Positions 16,588-24,001 of a stretch of 64,000 nt of DNA are shown here, piece by piece. The notes beneath the pieces are model-generated. The model was given only the letters and a program-made list of their open reading frames with translations, searched no databases and was not told the origin of the DNA. Made by a program: the position numbers and the translations under genes. This stretch comes from Saliniplasma sp046497075 (GTDB taxonomy: Archaea > Thermoplasmatota > Thermoplasmata > Halarchaeoplasmatales > Halarchaeoplasmataceae): positions 1 through 64,000 of the forward strand of contig JAWOGF010000066.1 in assembly GCA_046497075.1 (NCBI GenBank), in the 5' to 3' direction. Position 1 is the first letter of the stretch, and every line of letters begins with the position of its first letter.

Positions 16588-16763
16588 ACACCTATGTAAT
16601 GGGGAATTACATCAACCTTTGACCAGACGTGATGGGCAATCCTATAGGGATCCCACAACAAGCACGTCACGGTCAATGGACATGAGCAGGAAGGTGTAAT
16701 GTATCCTTCTAGCTTGAACGTACACGATTTGTACGTTTCGCAACTCATATTAGATTGAGGTGT
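16588..16763 (+). ncRNA. Structured 5' leader of the L3 ribosomal-protein operon
   Basis: The 245-bp gap before L3 is full of inverted repeats that nest into a branched fold. Hairpin A: 16594-16600 with 16606-16612 (7 bp, perfect). Hairpin B: 16619-16624 with 16671-16676, 16626-16631 with 16663-16668, 16633-16636 with 16652-16655, and 16639-16642 with 16648-16651 (20 bp in all). Hairpin C: 16690-16694 with 16705-16709. Hairpin D: 16717-16723 with 16731-16737. C and D can be enclosed by 16682-16686 with 16744-16748. ACACCT at 16588-16593 can pair with AGGTGT at 16758-16763, which overlaps the L3 ribosome-binding site. Pairing is seen by eye, not computed; hairpin A could instead be a DNA operator. 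Confidence 0.6.
16699..16758 (+). CDS. Possible 19-codon leader peptide upstream of L3
   Basis: A short frame ATG...TGA encodes 19 residues beginning MYPSSLNVHDLY. It is preceded by AAGGTGTA directly before the ATG, the same type of ribosome-binding site used by real genes in this operon (for example L19e and S19). Its stop codon TGA at 16756-16758 overlaps the L3 Shine-Dalgarno GAGGTG at 16757-16762. The frame runs through hairpins C and D of the leader, so translating it would melt them. It may be chance, but site and stop placement together are suggestive of a regulatory leader peptide. Confidence 0.4.
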   Translation: MYPSSLNVHDLYVSQLILD

Positions 16764-16767
16764 ACCT

Positions 16768-17766
16768 ATGGTAGACACACATCATCCACGTAGAGGTTCT
16801 ATGGGGTATTCCCCCAGAAAAAGAGCACCCAGTATGACGCCCAAGATTCGTTCTTGGCCGGAAATAGATGGAACTACGAAAGTGCAAGGTTTTCCAGGTT
16901 ATAAAGCAGGAATGACACATGCTTTTGTAGTTGATTATAGACCTACAAGTACTACTTCTGGACAAGAACTGAAAGTACCGGTCACGGTAATTGAAGTACC
17001 ACCTATCACAGTTTGTGGTTTGAGATTTTACAGAGAAACCCATGAGGGTTTAAAAACTATGGGTGAAGTTTGGGCAAAGAAAGTAGACAAGTCACTTAAA
17101 AAGAAGCTACCGATACCCAACAGTTATGATACTGAAAAGATGTGGGAGAAGATCGAAGAGGACTTGGTAGACGAAATTAGAGTTATAGCTCACACACATC
17201 CAGAGATGGTATCAGGGGTTCCAAAAAAGAAACCAGAGATAATGGAATTGCGGATCGGCGGAGGAACTATCCAAGAAAGAATTGATAAAGGTAGAGAGAA
17301 ACTTGGAAAAGACTTAGATTTCGCTGATTTTGGTGAAGCTGGGGATATGGTCGATGTATCTGGTATCACTAAAGGTAAGGGATTCCAAGGCCATGTAAAA
17401 AGATGGGGTGTTAAGTTACTATCTCACAAAAACAGTAAATCAAAAAGAAATGTCGGAACAACAGGTGTCTTTATACCGGGGTATATCCGAAATACAGTCC
17501 CTCAAGCTGGTCAGATGGGATTCCATCAAAGGACTGAGTTGAATAAGAGGGTTTTGAAAGCGGGAGAAGATGGTTCAGAGATAACTCCTAGTGGAGGCTT
17601 CCTTAAATATGGTGTAGTTGAAAACTCATATGTATTGTTACACGGGACCATACCAGGACCGTCAAAGAGATTGGTTGTGATGAGAGACTCAGTACGAAAG
17701 ACAGGAGTCGAAGTTGAGGAACCGAATCTAACATATATTTCAACAGAAAGTAAACAGGGGGTATAA
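16768..17766 (+). CDS. rpl3: Ribosomal protein L3 (uL3)
   Basis: Large-subunit protein near the peptidyl transferase centre, 332 residues, normal for archaea. The N-terminal PRRGSMGYSPRKRA and the loop GKGFQGHVKRWG near residue 208 followed by the HRT-like QRTELNKR region are diagnostic. First gene of the operon; Shine-Dalgarno GAGGTG at 16757-16762 lies 5 bp before the ATG. Confidence 0.98.
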   Translation: MVDTHHPRRGSMGYSPRKRAPSMTPKIRSWPEIDGTTKVQGFPGYKAGMTHAFVVDYRPTSTTSGQELKVPVTVIEVPPITVCGLRFYRETHEGLKTMGEVWAKKVDKSLKKKLPIPNSYDTEKMWEKIEEDLVDEIRVIAHTHPEMVSGVPKKKPEIMELRIGGGTIQERIDKGREKLGKDLDFADFGEAGDMVDVSGITKGKGFQGHVKRWGVKLLSHKNSKSKRNVGTTGVFIPGYIRNTVPQAGQMGFHQRTELNKRVLKAGEDGSEITPSGGFLKYGVVENSYVLLHGTIPGPSKRLVVMRDSVRKTGVEVEEPNLTYISTESKQGV

Positions 17767-17770
17767 TTAG

Positions 17771-18535
17771 ATGAAAACTAAGATTTATAATTTAGATGGT
17801 GAAAAAAGCAGTAGTTTTGAACTTCCCTCTGCTTTTAGTGAAAAAATTCGACCAGATATTATCAAAAAGGCTGTCACTGCAGAGCAGGCCAACAGGATGC
17901 AGCCATACGGTCCGTCAAAAGAAGCCGGTATGAGGCATGCTACTGAATCCGCCGGAAAAGGTCAGGGCATAGCCCGAGTACAGAGATTGACACAACAGGG
18001 TAATACCGCAGCGGAATCACCCCCAAATGTGGGTGGTAGAAGGGCTCACCCCCCTAAACCAGAGAAAATAAGGGGTAAAAAAATAAATAAAAAAGAGAAA
18101 GCGATGGCGAGAAGATCTGCATTAGCCGCTACATCGGATAAAAAGTTAGTTTTTGGAAGAGGTCATACGTTCGACGAGGAAGAAATCGAATTCCCGATCA
18201 TTGTAGAAGAGGAAGTTGAAGATGTACAAAAGACAAAAGAAGCTATAGACTTTCTGAAAAACATTGGGGTGTACTCAGACGTAAAAAGAGCCAAAGAAGG
18301 GAAAAAGATACGAGCCGGTAAAGGGAAAATGAGAGGGAGGAAGTATAAACGACCTGTTAGTTTATTGATCGTTTTATCAAAGGATAGTAAAGGTATAGAT
18401 GCCTTTTCGAATCTAGCAGGTGTTACTGTGAAGGACCCAAGGGGGGTCACTGTTGAGGATTTAGCACCAGGCGGCGAGATGGGTAGATTATCAATATTCA
18501 GTAAAAAAGCTCTCAAAGAAATGGAGGGTTGGTAA
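17771..18535 (+). CDS. rpl4: Ribosomal protein L4 (uL4)
   Basis: 254-residue archaeal L4. RVQRLTQQGNTAAESPPNVGG near residue 74 is the extended loop that lines the exit tunnel, and RGRKYKRPVS near residue 190 is conserved in archaeal and eukaryotic L4. It starts 4 bp after L3. In bacteria L4 is the autogenous regulator of the S10 operon, which makes it one candidate ligand for the leader upstream of L3. Confidence 0.97.
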   Translation: MKTKIYNLDGEKSSSFELPSAFSEKIRPDIIKKAVTAEQANRMQPYGPSKEAGMRHATESAGKGQGIARVQRLTQQGNTAAESPPNVGGRRAHPPKPEKIRGKKINKKEKAMARRSALAATSDKKLVFGRGHTFDEEEIEFPIIVEEEVEDVQKTKEAIDFLKNIGVYSDVKRAKEGKKIRAGKGKMRGRKYKRPVSLLIVLSKDSKGIDAFSNLAGVTVKDPRGVTVEDLAPGGEMGRLSIFSKKALKEMEGW

Positions 18536-18537
18536 AT

Positions 18538-18807
18538 ATGGTAGAATTTGATTCACCTCATAAAGTCGTTCTTTATCCATTTGTTACTGAGAAAACTATG
18601 GTTAAGATGGAAGAAGAGAATAAACTTGAATTTATAGTTTCATTGAAATCTAATAAATGTCAGATCAAAGATGCTATTCGTGAACTTTTTGAAGCGGAAG
18701 TAGAAAAGGTGAACACACGCATAGATAAGAATGGTAAAAGAGCTACTGTAAAATTTAAAGAAGAATATTCTGCAGAAGAGATAGGTATGAGGATAGGTGT
18801 ATTCTGA
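18538..18807 (+). CDS. rpl23: Ribosomal protein L23 (uL23)
   Basis: 89-residue archaeal L23 that binds at the tunnel exit, docking site for SRP and SecY. I chose the ATG at 18538, 2 bp after the L4 stop with GGAGGGTTGG upstream; a TTG nine bases earlier is in frame but overlaps L4 and is less likely. VLYPFVTEKTM near residue 12 and the C-terminal RIGVF are typical. Confidence 0.95.
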   Translation: MVEFDSPHKVVLYPFVTEKTMVKMEEENKLEFIVSLKSNKCQIKDAIRELFEAEVEKVNTRIDKNGKRATVKFKEEYSAEEIGMRIGVF

Positions 18808-18818
18808 GGTAGATAAAG

Positions 18819-19553
18819 ATGGGAAAAAGAATAATACCGCAAAGAAGAGGAAAAGGTTCACCAACTTATAGGTCACCGAGTCATAGACATTTAGCTCAGC
18901 CCGGGTATCCAAAAAACCAAGAGATTCAGGGTGAAGTGGTTGATCTTCATCATGCTCCGGGTAGAACAGTCCCATTAGCAGAAGTGAGATTTGAGAATGG
19001 TGAAACAACCTATATGATAGCAAATCATGGGTTAAGGATTGGAAGAAATATCGAAGTTGGCCCTGATGCAGATATAAAGAAAGGGAACGTTTTACCCCTA
19101 GGAAAGATACCTGTTGGTATGTTTGTTTATAACATCGAGTTGGAACCCTTAGATGGAGGGAAACTCGTGAAAGCAGCGGGTTCAAATGCGGTCGTAATCT
19201 CCCAAGGTAAGAAATATACGACTTTACGTTTACCTTCTGATTCATTCAAAAATGTAGATAGGAGATGTAGAGCTACTATCGGTGTAGCTGCTGGTGGAGG
19301 TCACAAAGATAAACCATTTGCTAAAGCTGGTAATAGGGTAAACGCTTACAGGAGTAAAGCTAAGAGACCTGGAAAGGTACGAGGGATAGCGATGAATTCA
19401 GTAAACCACCCGCATGGAGGAGGAGATCACCAGCATGTCGGTGTTAGTTCAACGGTTTCATCTAATGCACCACCTGGTAGAAAGGTAGGTAGACTTTCTT
19501 CTAAAAAGAGTAAGAAGAAGAAAAAGAAAGAATCTAAAGAAAGGAGGAAGTAG
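18819..19553 (+). CDS. rpl2: Ribosomal protein L2 (uL2)
   Basis: 244-residue L2, which supports subunit joining and the peptidyl transferase centre. GVAAGGGHKDKP near residue 161 and the diagnostic MNSVNHPHGGGDHQHVG near residue 192, including the essential histidine, are present. The tail after residue 225 is a lysine-rich extension (KKSKKKKKKE), a little longer than usual. Confidence 0.98.
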   Translation: MGKRIIPQRRGKGSPTYRSPSHRHLAQPGYPKNQEIQGEVVDLHHAPGRTVPLAEVRFENGETTYMIANHGLRIGRNIEVGPDADIKKGNVLPLGKIPVGMFVYNIELEPLDGGKLVKAAGSNAVVISQGKKYTTLRLPSDSFKNVDRRCRATIGVAAGGGHKDKPFAKAGNRVNAYRSKAKRPGKVRGIAMNSVNHPHGGGDHQHVGVSSTVSSNAPPGRKVGRLSSKKSKKKKKKESKERRK

Positions 19554-19555
19554 TT

Positions 19556-19966
19556 ATGGCTAAGAAAAAATTATCAGCTAGGAAGAAAAAAGAGTTCACT
19601 TATAGAGGGCACACCCTTGATGAACTCAAATCTATGTCCCTTTCGGAACTGAAAGAAGTACTTCCATCAAGAGCAAGAAGATCCTTAGAGAGAGGTTTAA
19701 ACGACGAGGAGAAGAGATTTTTAGATCACGTTCAAAACAAAGATAAAGATGTTTATAGAACACATAGGAGAGAGATGATCATAATGCCTCAATTTGTTGG
19801 AAAAAGGATAGCAGTCTATAATGGTCAAGAATTTAAAGAAGTTAAGATAGAACCTGAAATGATAGGACATTATCTGGGAGAATTTGCTATGACTAGAAAA
19901 AGAGTCGAACACTCTGGTCCTGGTGTTGGAGCCACCCGGTCCTCGAAATATATACCCCTGAAGTGA
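19556..19966 (+). CDS. rps19: Ribosomal protein S19 (uS19)
   Basis: 136-residue archaeal S19 of the small-subunit head. FTYRGHTLDELKSMS near the N-terminus is the archaeal/eukaryotic extension, and HRREMIIMPQFVGKRIAVYNG near residue 64 is the conserved core. It starts 2 bp after the L2 stop, with GGAGG in the L2 tail as its ribosome-binding site. Confidence 0.97.
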   Translation: MAKKKLSARKKKEFTYRGHTLDELKSMSLSELKEVLPSRARRSLERGLNDEEKRFLDHVQNKDKDVYRTHRREMIIMPQFVGKRIAVYNGQEFKEVKIEPEMIGHYLGEFAMTRKRVEHSGPGVGATRSSKYIPLK

Positions 19967-19976
19967 GGTGTAAAAG

Positions 19977-20423
19977 ATGGGATATACTATGGATCCGGAC
20001 CCAGAAACAACAGCCAAGGCCTACGGAAAAAATTTGCAGATATCTCCTAAAACATCTGTGGAAATATGTAGGTTCGTAAGAGATAAAGATGCGGATAAAG
20101 CTATAGAAATATTAGAGGACGTTATCGAAGGTAAAAGGGCGGTTCCTTACAGGAAGCATAAGAAACAGATAGCCCATCAAAAGGGTTCTGGTCCCGGGGG
20201 ATATCCCAAAAAAGCAGCAACGAAAATCAGGGATCTATTAGAGGAAGCTAAATCCAATGCCGAAAGTAAAGGTTTGGAATCGGAAGGTATGGATATCTTA
20301 GCGATCTCTGCTCATGAAGGTGAAGTGATCGAAGGTTTTCAGCCTAGAGCCTTTGGAAGAACTTCTCCCTCAGATAAGAAAACGACTAATCTAGAGGTAA
20401 TCTTAAAGGAGAAAGGGGTATGA
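19977..20423 (+). CDS. rpl22: Ribosomal protein L22 (uL22)
   Basis: 148-residue archaeal L22. Core segments VPYRKHKKQIAHQKG near residue 56 and QPRAFGRTSPSDK near residue 121 are diagnostic; the beta-hairpin reaches into the exit tunnel. GAGGTG precedes the ATG; the stop overlaps the S3 start (ATGA). Confidence 0.97.
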   Translation: MGYTMDPDPETTAKAYGKNLQISPKTSVEICRFVRDKDADKAIEILEDVIEGKRAVPYRKHKKQIAHQKGSGPGGYPKKAATKIRDLLEEAKSNAESKGLESEGMDILAISAHEGEVIEGFQPRAFGRTSPSDKKTTNLEVILKEKGV

Positions 20424-21367
20424 AAATGGCTAGAGAAAAGAAATTCATACAGGAAAAAATGAATAGAGTTCTTCTTAAGGAATTCTTAAAGGAAAGAACT
20501 GAAAGGGCTGGATTCGGGGGATGTGACGTTTCTAGAAATCCCATGGGGACAAGGATAACCCTTCATATAGAAAGACCATCGTTGGTTATCGGCCGAAAGG
20601 GTCGGACTATTAGGAAACTCACTAGCGATGTAAAAGAGAAATTTGATTTTGATAATCCACAGATCGAAGTTCAAGAAGTCAAGGTTCCTGAGTTAAATCC
20701 ACAAATAATGGCAGAAAAACTAGCTCAATCCTTGGAGAGAGGATGGCATTTCAGAAGAGCCGGTCATTCTACTGTAAGGAGGATCATGGATTCCGGTGCA
20801 AGGGGTTGTCAGATAATCCTTTCTGGTAAGATCACTGGACCGAGACATAGGGTAGAAAAATTCAAAGATGGCCATATCAAATATTGTGGAGAAGAAAAAA
20901 ACAAATGGATGAACGAAGGCTATTCAGCTGCAAAAGTGAAATTGGGTATAATAGGTGTAACTGTCCAGATAATGGACCCTAAAGCAAAACTTCCAGATGA
21001 GATCGAGATTATTCCTCCTAAAAAGGAAGAACCTGAAGAGGAAGAACCTGAAGAGGAAGAACCTGAAGAGGAAGAACCTGAAGAGGAAGAACCTGAAGAG
21101 GAAGAGCCCGAAGAGGAAGAGCCCGAAGAGGAAGAGCCCGAAGAGGAAGAGCCCGAAGAGGAAGAGCCTAAAGAGGAAGAGCCTGAAGAGGAAGAGCCCG
21201 AAGAGGAAGAGCCTAAAGAGGAAGAGCCTAAAGAGGAAGAGCCTAAAGAGGAAGAGCCCGAAGAGGAAGAGCCCGAAGAGGAAGAACCTAAAGAAACCCA
21301 AGAAGAGGTTGAAGAGATGGGGATAGAAGGAAGTAATGAGGATCATAAAGAATCGGAGGATGATTAA
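20420..21367 (+). CDS. rps3: Ribosomal protein S3 (uS3) with a long PEEEE-repeat tail
   Basis: 315 residues, about 90 more than a typical archaeal S3. Residues 1-200 are normal: the type II KH domain with VIGRKGRTIRKL near residue 56 and the C-terminal domain ending with GVTVQIMDPKAKLPDEIE. From residue 205 to 289 the chain is 17 perfect-register copies of a five-residue unit, PEEEE or PKEEE, then a further acidic stretch to the end. S3 sits at the mRNA entry of the 30S subunit, so a flexible strongly negative arm would project there. A second in-frame ATG at 20426 could be the start. Confidence 0.96.
   Translation: MKMAREKKFIQEKMNRVLLKEFLKERTERAGFGGCDVSRNPMGTRITLHIERPSLVIGRKGRTIRKLTSDVKEKFDFDNPQIEVQEVKVPELNPQIMAEKLAQSLERGWHFRRAGHSTVRRIMDSGARGCQIILSGKITGPRHRVEKFKDGHIKYCGEEKNKWMNEGYSAAKVKLGIIGVTVQIMDPKAKLPDEIEIIPPKKEEPEEEEPEEEEPEEEEPEEEEPEEEEPEEEEPEEEEPEEEEPEEEEPKEEEPEEEEPEEEEPKEEEPKEEEPKEEEPEEEEPEEEEPKETQEEVEEMGIEGSNEDHKESEDD
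21032..21286 (+). repeat. 17 x 15-bp tandem repeat in the S3 gene
   Basis: Seventeen exact-length 15-bp units (255 bp, no indels), each CCN-(G/A)AA-GAG-GAA-GA(A/G). Variants occur in blocks: units ending GAACCT first, then GAGCCC, then AAAGAG variants, indicating recent expansion by slippage or unequal exchange. All units keep the reading frame. Confidence 0.98.
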
Positions 21368-21369
21368 AG

Positions 21370-21585
21370 ATGCCTCTTTTGAAAACATCGGATATAAGAG
21401 ATATGGATACTTCAGAGATGGAGGAAAAGTTGGAGGAGCTTAGAGATGAATTATTGCATGAAAAGGGTCAGGCAGCTATGGGTGGCGCCCCTGAGAGTCC
21501 TGGGAGGATCAAAGCTGTTAAAACCAACATCGCTAGAATTCTCACTGTTATGAATGAAAACAAAAAATCAAAAGGAGGAGATTGA
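21370..21585 (+). CDS. rpl29: Ribosomal protein L29 (uL29)
   Basis: 71-residue helical-hairpin protein near the tunnel exit. DIRDMDTSEMEEKLEELRDELLHEK and the downstream PGRIKAVKTNIARILTVM match L29. It starts 2 bp after the S3 stop. Confidence 0.95.
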   Translation: MPLLKTSDIRDMDTSEMEEKLEELRDELLHEKGQAAMGGAPESPGRIKAVKTNIARILTVMNENKKSKGGD

Positions 21586-21887
21586 TGCCGGAAAAAGTGT
21601 GCTCTACGTGCGGACTACCTGAGGAAATCTGCATATGTGAAGATATCGCGAGAGAACAACAGGAGATAAGGATATACCTCGATACTAGAAGATATGGTAA
21701 AAAAGTTACAATCGTCGACGGTATAGATGAAAGCGATATCGATATCGAAGAGTTGGCTAGTGAATTGAAATCAAAATGTGCAGCTGGAGGAACTACAAAA
21801 AAAGGTCATATAGAACTCCAGGGGAATCATATAGAAAAAGTGAAAGAGTACCTAGAAGGTAAAGGCTTTCCAGTGGAGACAGGATAA
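21585..21887 (+). CDS. Translation initiation factor aIF1 (SUI1 family)
   Basis: 100-residue SUI1-fold protein that promotes accurate start-codon selection on the 30S subunit. An N-terminal zinc-binding CSTCGLPEEICIC replaces the unstructured tail, as in many archaeal homologues; the SUI1 core has RRYGKKVTIVDGID near residue 36 and KCAAGGTTKKGHIELQGNH near residue 65. I chose ATG at 21585, after GGAGGAG, rather than the TTG three bases earlier. It overlaps the L29 stop by one base. Confidence 0.95.
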   Translation: MPEKVCSTCGLPEEICICEDIAREQQEIRIYLDTRRYGKKVTIVDGIDESDIDIEELASELKSKCAAGGTTKKGHIELQGNHIEKVKEYLEGKGFPVETG

Positions 21888-21888
21888 A

Positions 21889-22164
21889 ATGAAAAACTTT
21901 AACGTAAGTATATATCAAGAGGAATTAATCGGTTCAAAGATTGAAGTTATCGATGCTAATCATAGTGGTTATCGTGGTATTGTAGGAACTATCATCGATG
22001 AAACAAAAAACACTTTGATTATAGAAAATCAAATCGATGATAAAGAAAAGATGATACCTAAAATTGGTATTAATTTTAGACTCACAAGGAATGATCATAA
22101 ATATTTATTGAACGGCGATAGATTGAACAATCGTCCCGAAGAAAGGATTAAGAAATCAGGTTGA
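21889..22164 (+). CDS. rnp1: RNase P protein component 1 (Rpp29/Pop4)
   Basis: 91-residue archaeal Rpp29, an Sm-like beta-barrel subunit of RNase P, which removes tRNA 5' leaders. LIGSKIEVIDANHSGYRGIVGTIIDETKNTL is typical. The gene sits between aIF1 and S17, its usual archaeal position. Confidence 0.93.
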   Translation: MKNFNVSIYQEELIGSKIEVIDANHSGYRGIVGTIIDETKNTLIIENQIDDKEKMIPKIGINFRLTRNDHKYLLNGDRLNNRPEERIKKSG

Positions 22165-22172
22165 TGATAATT

Positions 22173-22514
22173 ATGTCGGAAGAAAAAGTACGTGATATCG
22201 GTGTGGATGTACAACCACCTAAGAAAATCTGCAATGATAATAAATGTCCTTTCCATGGAGAGCTATCCGTGAGAGGTCAGGTTTTGAGAGGTACTGTAAT
22301 AAGCACGAAGATGGATGGCTCCGTTGTGGTAAAGAAGGATTATCTTCATTACATACCAAAATATGAACGATATGAGAAAAGGAGTAGCAATTATCCTGCG
22401 CATTTACCGGAATGTATTGATGTAGAAGCTGGTGACGAAGTTTCAATTATGGAATGCAGGCCCCTTAGTAAAAGTATATCATTCGTTGTTATCGATGGAG
22501 GTCAGAAAGAATGA
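22173..22514 (+). CDS. rps17: Ribosomal protein S17 (uS17)
   Basis: 113 residues from the chosen ATG at 22173 (MSEEKVRDIG); upstream in-frame TTG 22161 and ATG 22164 overlap the rnp1 stop and are alternatives. The central CPFHGELSVRGQVLRGTVISTKMDGSVVV and YLHYIPKYERYEKR are diagnostic of archaeal S17. Confidence 0.95.
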   Translation: MSEEKVRDIGVDVQPPKKICNDNKCPFHGELSVRGQVLRGTVISTKMDGSVVVKKDYLHYIPKYERYEKRSSNYPAHLPECIDVEAGDEVSIMECRPLSKSISFVVIDGGQKE

Positions 22515-22909
22515 AGGGAGTTGCGGGGAAACAGACGAAGGGTTTACCAGTTGGCAGTAAACTAAAGTGTATCGATAATACAGGAGCTAAAGAAGTGAGG
22601 ACGGTTTCAGTTATTAATTATCATGGTGTACATCGAAGATATCCAAAAGCAGGTATAGGAGATATGCTCGTAGTGTCCGTTACAAAAGGGACTCCTGAGG
22701 TTAAAAGAGAATTGAGTCGGGCGGTAGTTGTAAGACAAAAAAGACCCTTCCGCCGCTCCAATGGGACTATGGTAGAATTTGAAGATAATGCAGTTGTTCT
22801 TACACAGGATAACGGCGATACAAAAGGGTCTGAAATAAAAGGACCTGTAGCGCGGGAAGCCGCTGAAAGATGGCCAAGGGTCGGAGCGACAGCTTCGATG
22901 ATACTTTAG
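22511..22909 (+). CDS. rpl14: Ribosomal protein L14 (uL14)
   Basis: 132-residue L14 at the subunit interface. SKLKCIDNTGAKEVRTVSV and IGDMLVVSVTKGTPEVKRE are conserved; the C-terminal PVAREAAERWPRVGATASMIL is the archaeal ending. Overlaps the S17 stop by 4 bp. Confidence 0.97.
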   Translation: MKGVAGKQTKGLPVGSKLKCIDNTGAKEVRTVSVINYHGVHRRYPKAGIGDMLVVSVTKGTPEVKRELSRAVVVRQKRPFRRSNGTMVEFEDNAVVLTQDNGDTKGSEIKGPVAREAAERWPRVGATASMIL

Positions 22910-22919
22910 GTGATATAAT

Positions 22920-23282
22920 ATGAGTGAAAAACCACGAAAACAGAGAAAGAAAAGAGAAAACGCCCCCCATCATACTAAAAGGAAGATTATGTCCTCTACT
23001 TTATCATCAGATTTGAGGGATAAGTATGGTATAAAGAGTTTACCCGTTAGAAAAGGTGATGAGGTTGAGATAATGAGAGGGTCCTTCAAAGGATTGATAA
23101 ATAAAATTGCAGAAGTAGACAGAAGGAACGAGAAAGTATATATCGAAAATGTCACCGTACAGAAAGCTGATGAATCTAAAGAACCTTATGGAGTGCATCC
23201 TTCCAATCTAAAGATCGTGGATTTAAACTTATCTGACCCTTGGAGAAAAGATAAGGTTCAATCTATCCAGGAGGGTGAATAA
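22920..23282 (+). CDS. rpl24: Ribosomal protein L24 (uL24)
   Basis: 120-residue archaeal L24 with a KOW motif: PVRKGDEVEIMRGSFKGLINKI near residue 41. HHTKRKIMSSTLSSDLRDKYG near residue 17 is the archaeal/eukaryotic N-terminal segment. TTAGGTG precedes the start. Confidence 0.96.
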   Translation: MSEKPRKQRKKRENAPHHTKRKIMSSTLSSDLRDKYGIKSLPVRKGDEVEIMRGSFKGLINKIAEVDRRNEKVYIENVTVQKADESKEPYGVHPSNLKIVDLNLSDPWRKDKVQSIQEGE

Positions 23283-23284
23283 AC

Positions 23285-24001
23285 ATGAAGAGACATTCTA
23301 AAAGATATCAAGCGTCGACTGAGAGATGGGGAATACCAACAAAAGAGTATTTCTGGGCACCTAAAACGAAACCAGGTGCACACCCCGACCATAGAAGTGC
23401 CCCGATTATAGTATTGATCCGAGATATTTTGAAATATGCAGATACATCTAGAGAAGCCAATATGATAGTAGCAAATAATAAAGTCCTTTTGGATGGTGAT
23501 GTTGTAAAAGATAAAAACACACCTGTTGGGCTTATGGATGTGATATCAATACCTGATTTAGACGAACATTATCGCATGCTTTTTGACCAACATGGAAAGA
23601 TACGTCTTTCTCCAGTAGAAGATGGTTTTGAGAGTTGGAAACTTTCAAAGATAGAAAAGAAGACTGCTATTAAAGATGGTAGATGGCAACTCAATTTACA
23701 TGATGGACGGAATATCACTGTTGAAGATCCTGACAAGTACAATACGAAAGATGTATTGAAGATAAGTATACCTGATCAAAAAATTATTGATGTTTTTGAA
23801 TTCGATAAAGGGAATATGGCATTGATTACTGGAGGAAAGCATATAGGGGAATTAGGAGTTATAAGTGAACGGGAAGTAGTGAAAGGTTCACAACCTAATT
23901 TAATCCATTTTGAAGACGGAATCACCACCATCGAAGAATATGTGTTCGTGGTAGGTAGAGAAAAGCCTGATATAAAGATCCCAGAGGTAGGTATATTATG
24001 A
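23285..24001 (+). CDS. rps4e: Ribosomal protein S4e (eS4)
   Basis: 238-residue archaeal/eukaryotic-type S4e. The N-terminal KRHSKRYQASTERWGIP, an S4-like RNA-binding domain (ILKYADTSREANMIVANNKVLLDG near residue 43) and a C-terminal KOW domain (MALITGGKHIGELGVI near residue 178) are in the expected order. The stop overlaps the L5 start (ATGA). Confidence 0.97.
   Translation: MKRHSKRYQASTERWGIPTKEYFWAPKTKPGAHPDHRSAPIIVLIRDILKYADTSREANMIVANNKVLLDGDVVKDKNTPVGLMDVISIPDLDEHYRMLFDQHGKIRLSPVEDGFESWKLSKIEKKTAIKDGRWQLNLHDGRNITVEDPDKYNTKDVLKISIPDQKIIDVFEFDKGNMALITGGKHIGELGVISEREVVKGSQPNLIHFEDGITTIEEYVFVVGREKPDIKIPEVGIL

Noticed and set aside
16619..16676. The large leader hairpin as a C/D or H/ACA guide RNA
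   Set aside because: GTGATGG resembles a C box but no CTGA D box is suitably placed, and there is no clear ACA tail or pseudouridylation pocket.
18640..19245. 201-residue frame opposite L23 and L2
   Set aside because: Both sense genes are unmistakable ribosomal proteins; the antisense translation has no recognisable features.
21032..21286. Tandem repeats as a CRISPR array
   Set aside because: Units are contiguous without spacers and lie inside a coding sequence.
20924..21388. Long antisense and alternative frames across the S3 repeat tract
   Set aside because: They consist of the repeat unit read in other frames (Phe/Leu-rich or Lys/Arg-rich) and disappear outside the repeat; S3 in the main frame is continuous and coupled to its neighbours.
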